Assembly (NCBI GenBank): GCA_003522805.1
Contig: DPIB01000091.1
Location: 1 to 5,451, forward strand
Source of the DNA: Fervidobacterium sp.
GTDB taxonomy: Bacteria; Thermotogota; Thermotogae; Thermotogales; Fervidobacteriaceae
DNA: 5,451 nt
Direction of reading: 5' to 3'
A program made the position numbers and the translations under genes. Below the pieces are notes generated by a model that worked only from the letters and a program-made list of their open reading frames with translations, searched no databases and was not told where the DNA came from. Positions 5,410 to 5,451 of this stretch are shown piece after piece; the stretch's first letter is position 1, and every line of letters begins with the position of its first letter.

Positions 5410-5451
5410 GGGCGTATAGCTCAGTTGGTTAGAGCGCGGTTCTTATAAAGC
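5410..5451 (+). tRNA. tRNA-Ile(UAU), 5' part, cut by the window edge
   Basis: The 5' acceptor strand GGGCGTA, the D stem GCTC/GAGC with loop AGTTGGTTA, and the anticodon stem CGGTT followed by AGC (T-A, T-G and G-C pairs visible) fit a tRNA. The anticodon loop is again CTTATAA (5442-5448) with anticodon TAT at 5444-5446. The body resembles ordinary bacterial tRNA-Ile(GAU) genes, which typically begin GGGC...TATAGCTCAG. It differs from the preceding tRNA in the acceptor and anticodon stems, so the two are not a simple recent duplication. The 3' half lies outside the window. Confidence 0.85.

Noticed and set aside
1..5451. CRISPR repeats, insertion sequences, attachment sites or frameshifted genes
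   Set aside because: No repeated spacing pattern, transposase-like sequence or broken frame was seen; all major genes look intact.

Overview
The window looks like a chromosomal piece of an AT-rich member of the Thermotogota, most likely Fervidobacterium-like, with Thermosipho as an alternative. EF-P and NusB read closely like their Thermotoga homologues as I remember them. Genes are densely packed on the + strand, strong Shine-Dalgarno sites and TTG starts are common, and an OmpH/Skp chaperone sits beside an LptB-type ATPase. The genus is an inference, because no search was possible.

Layout: (1) 1-65, probable 3' end of an upstream envelope gene, possibly bamA. (2) 80-1276, an envelope pair: an exported Skp/OmpH-like periplasmic chaperone and an LptB-type ABC ATPase. 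(3) 1308-1898, a DUF2344 'radical SAM-linked' protein without its usual radical SAM partner. (4) 1899-2062, the longest non-coding stretch. It holds a weak promoter candidate and a 7-bp stem that would bring a strong but distant Shine-Dalgarno sequence next to the ATG of the following gene. (5) 2063-3779, a two-gene signalling unit: a stand-alone receiver overlapping by 14 nt a GAF + PP2C (SpoIIE/RsbU-type) phosphatase. (6) 3848-5269, a translation/transcription housekeeping block: efp, an Asp23/YqhY-family gene and nusB. (7) 5271-5451, two tRNA genes, the second cut by the window edge and preceded by a good promoter.

All genes are on the + strand, and no gap between protein genes exceeds about 165 nt. 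No clear intrinsic terminator, mobile element, CRISPR array or sizeable repeat was seen. The efp-asp23-nusB order echoes the efp/yqhY/nusB neighbourhood of Firmicutes. The receiver and phosphatase probably form one output pathway whose histidine kinase is encoded elsewhere.

The most unusual signal is at the right end. Both tRNAs have the anticodon loop CTTATAA, so both read as tRNA-Ile(UAU). Most bacteria decode AUA with a lysidine-modified CAU tRNA instead. The first of the two starts one base after the nusB stop codon and lacks an encoded CCA end.
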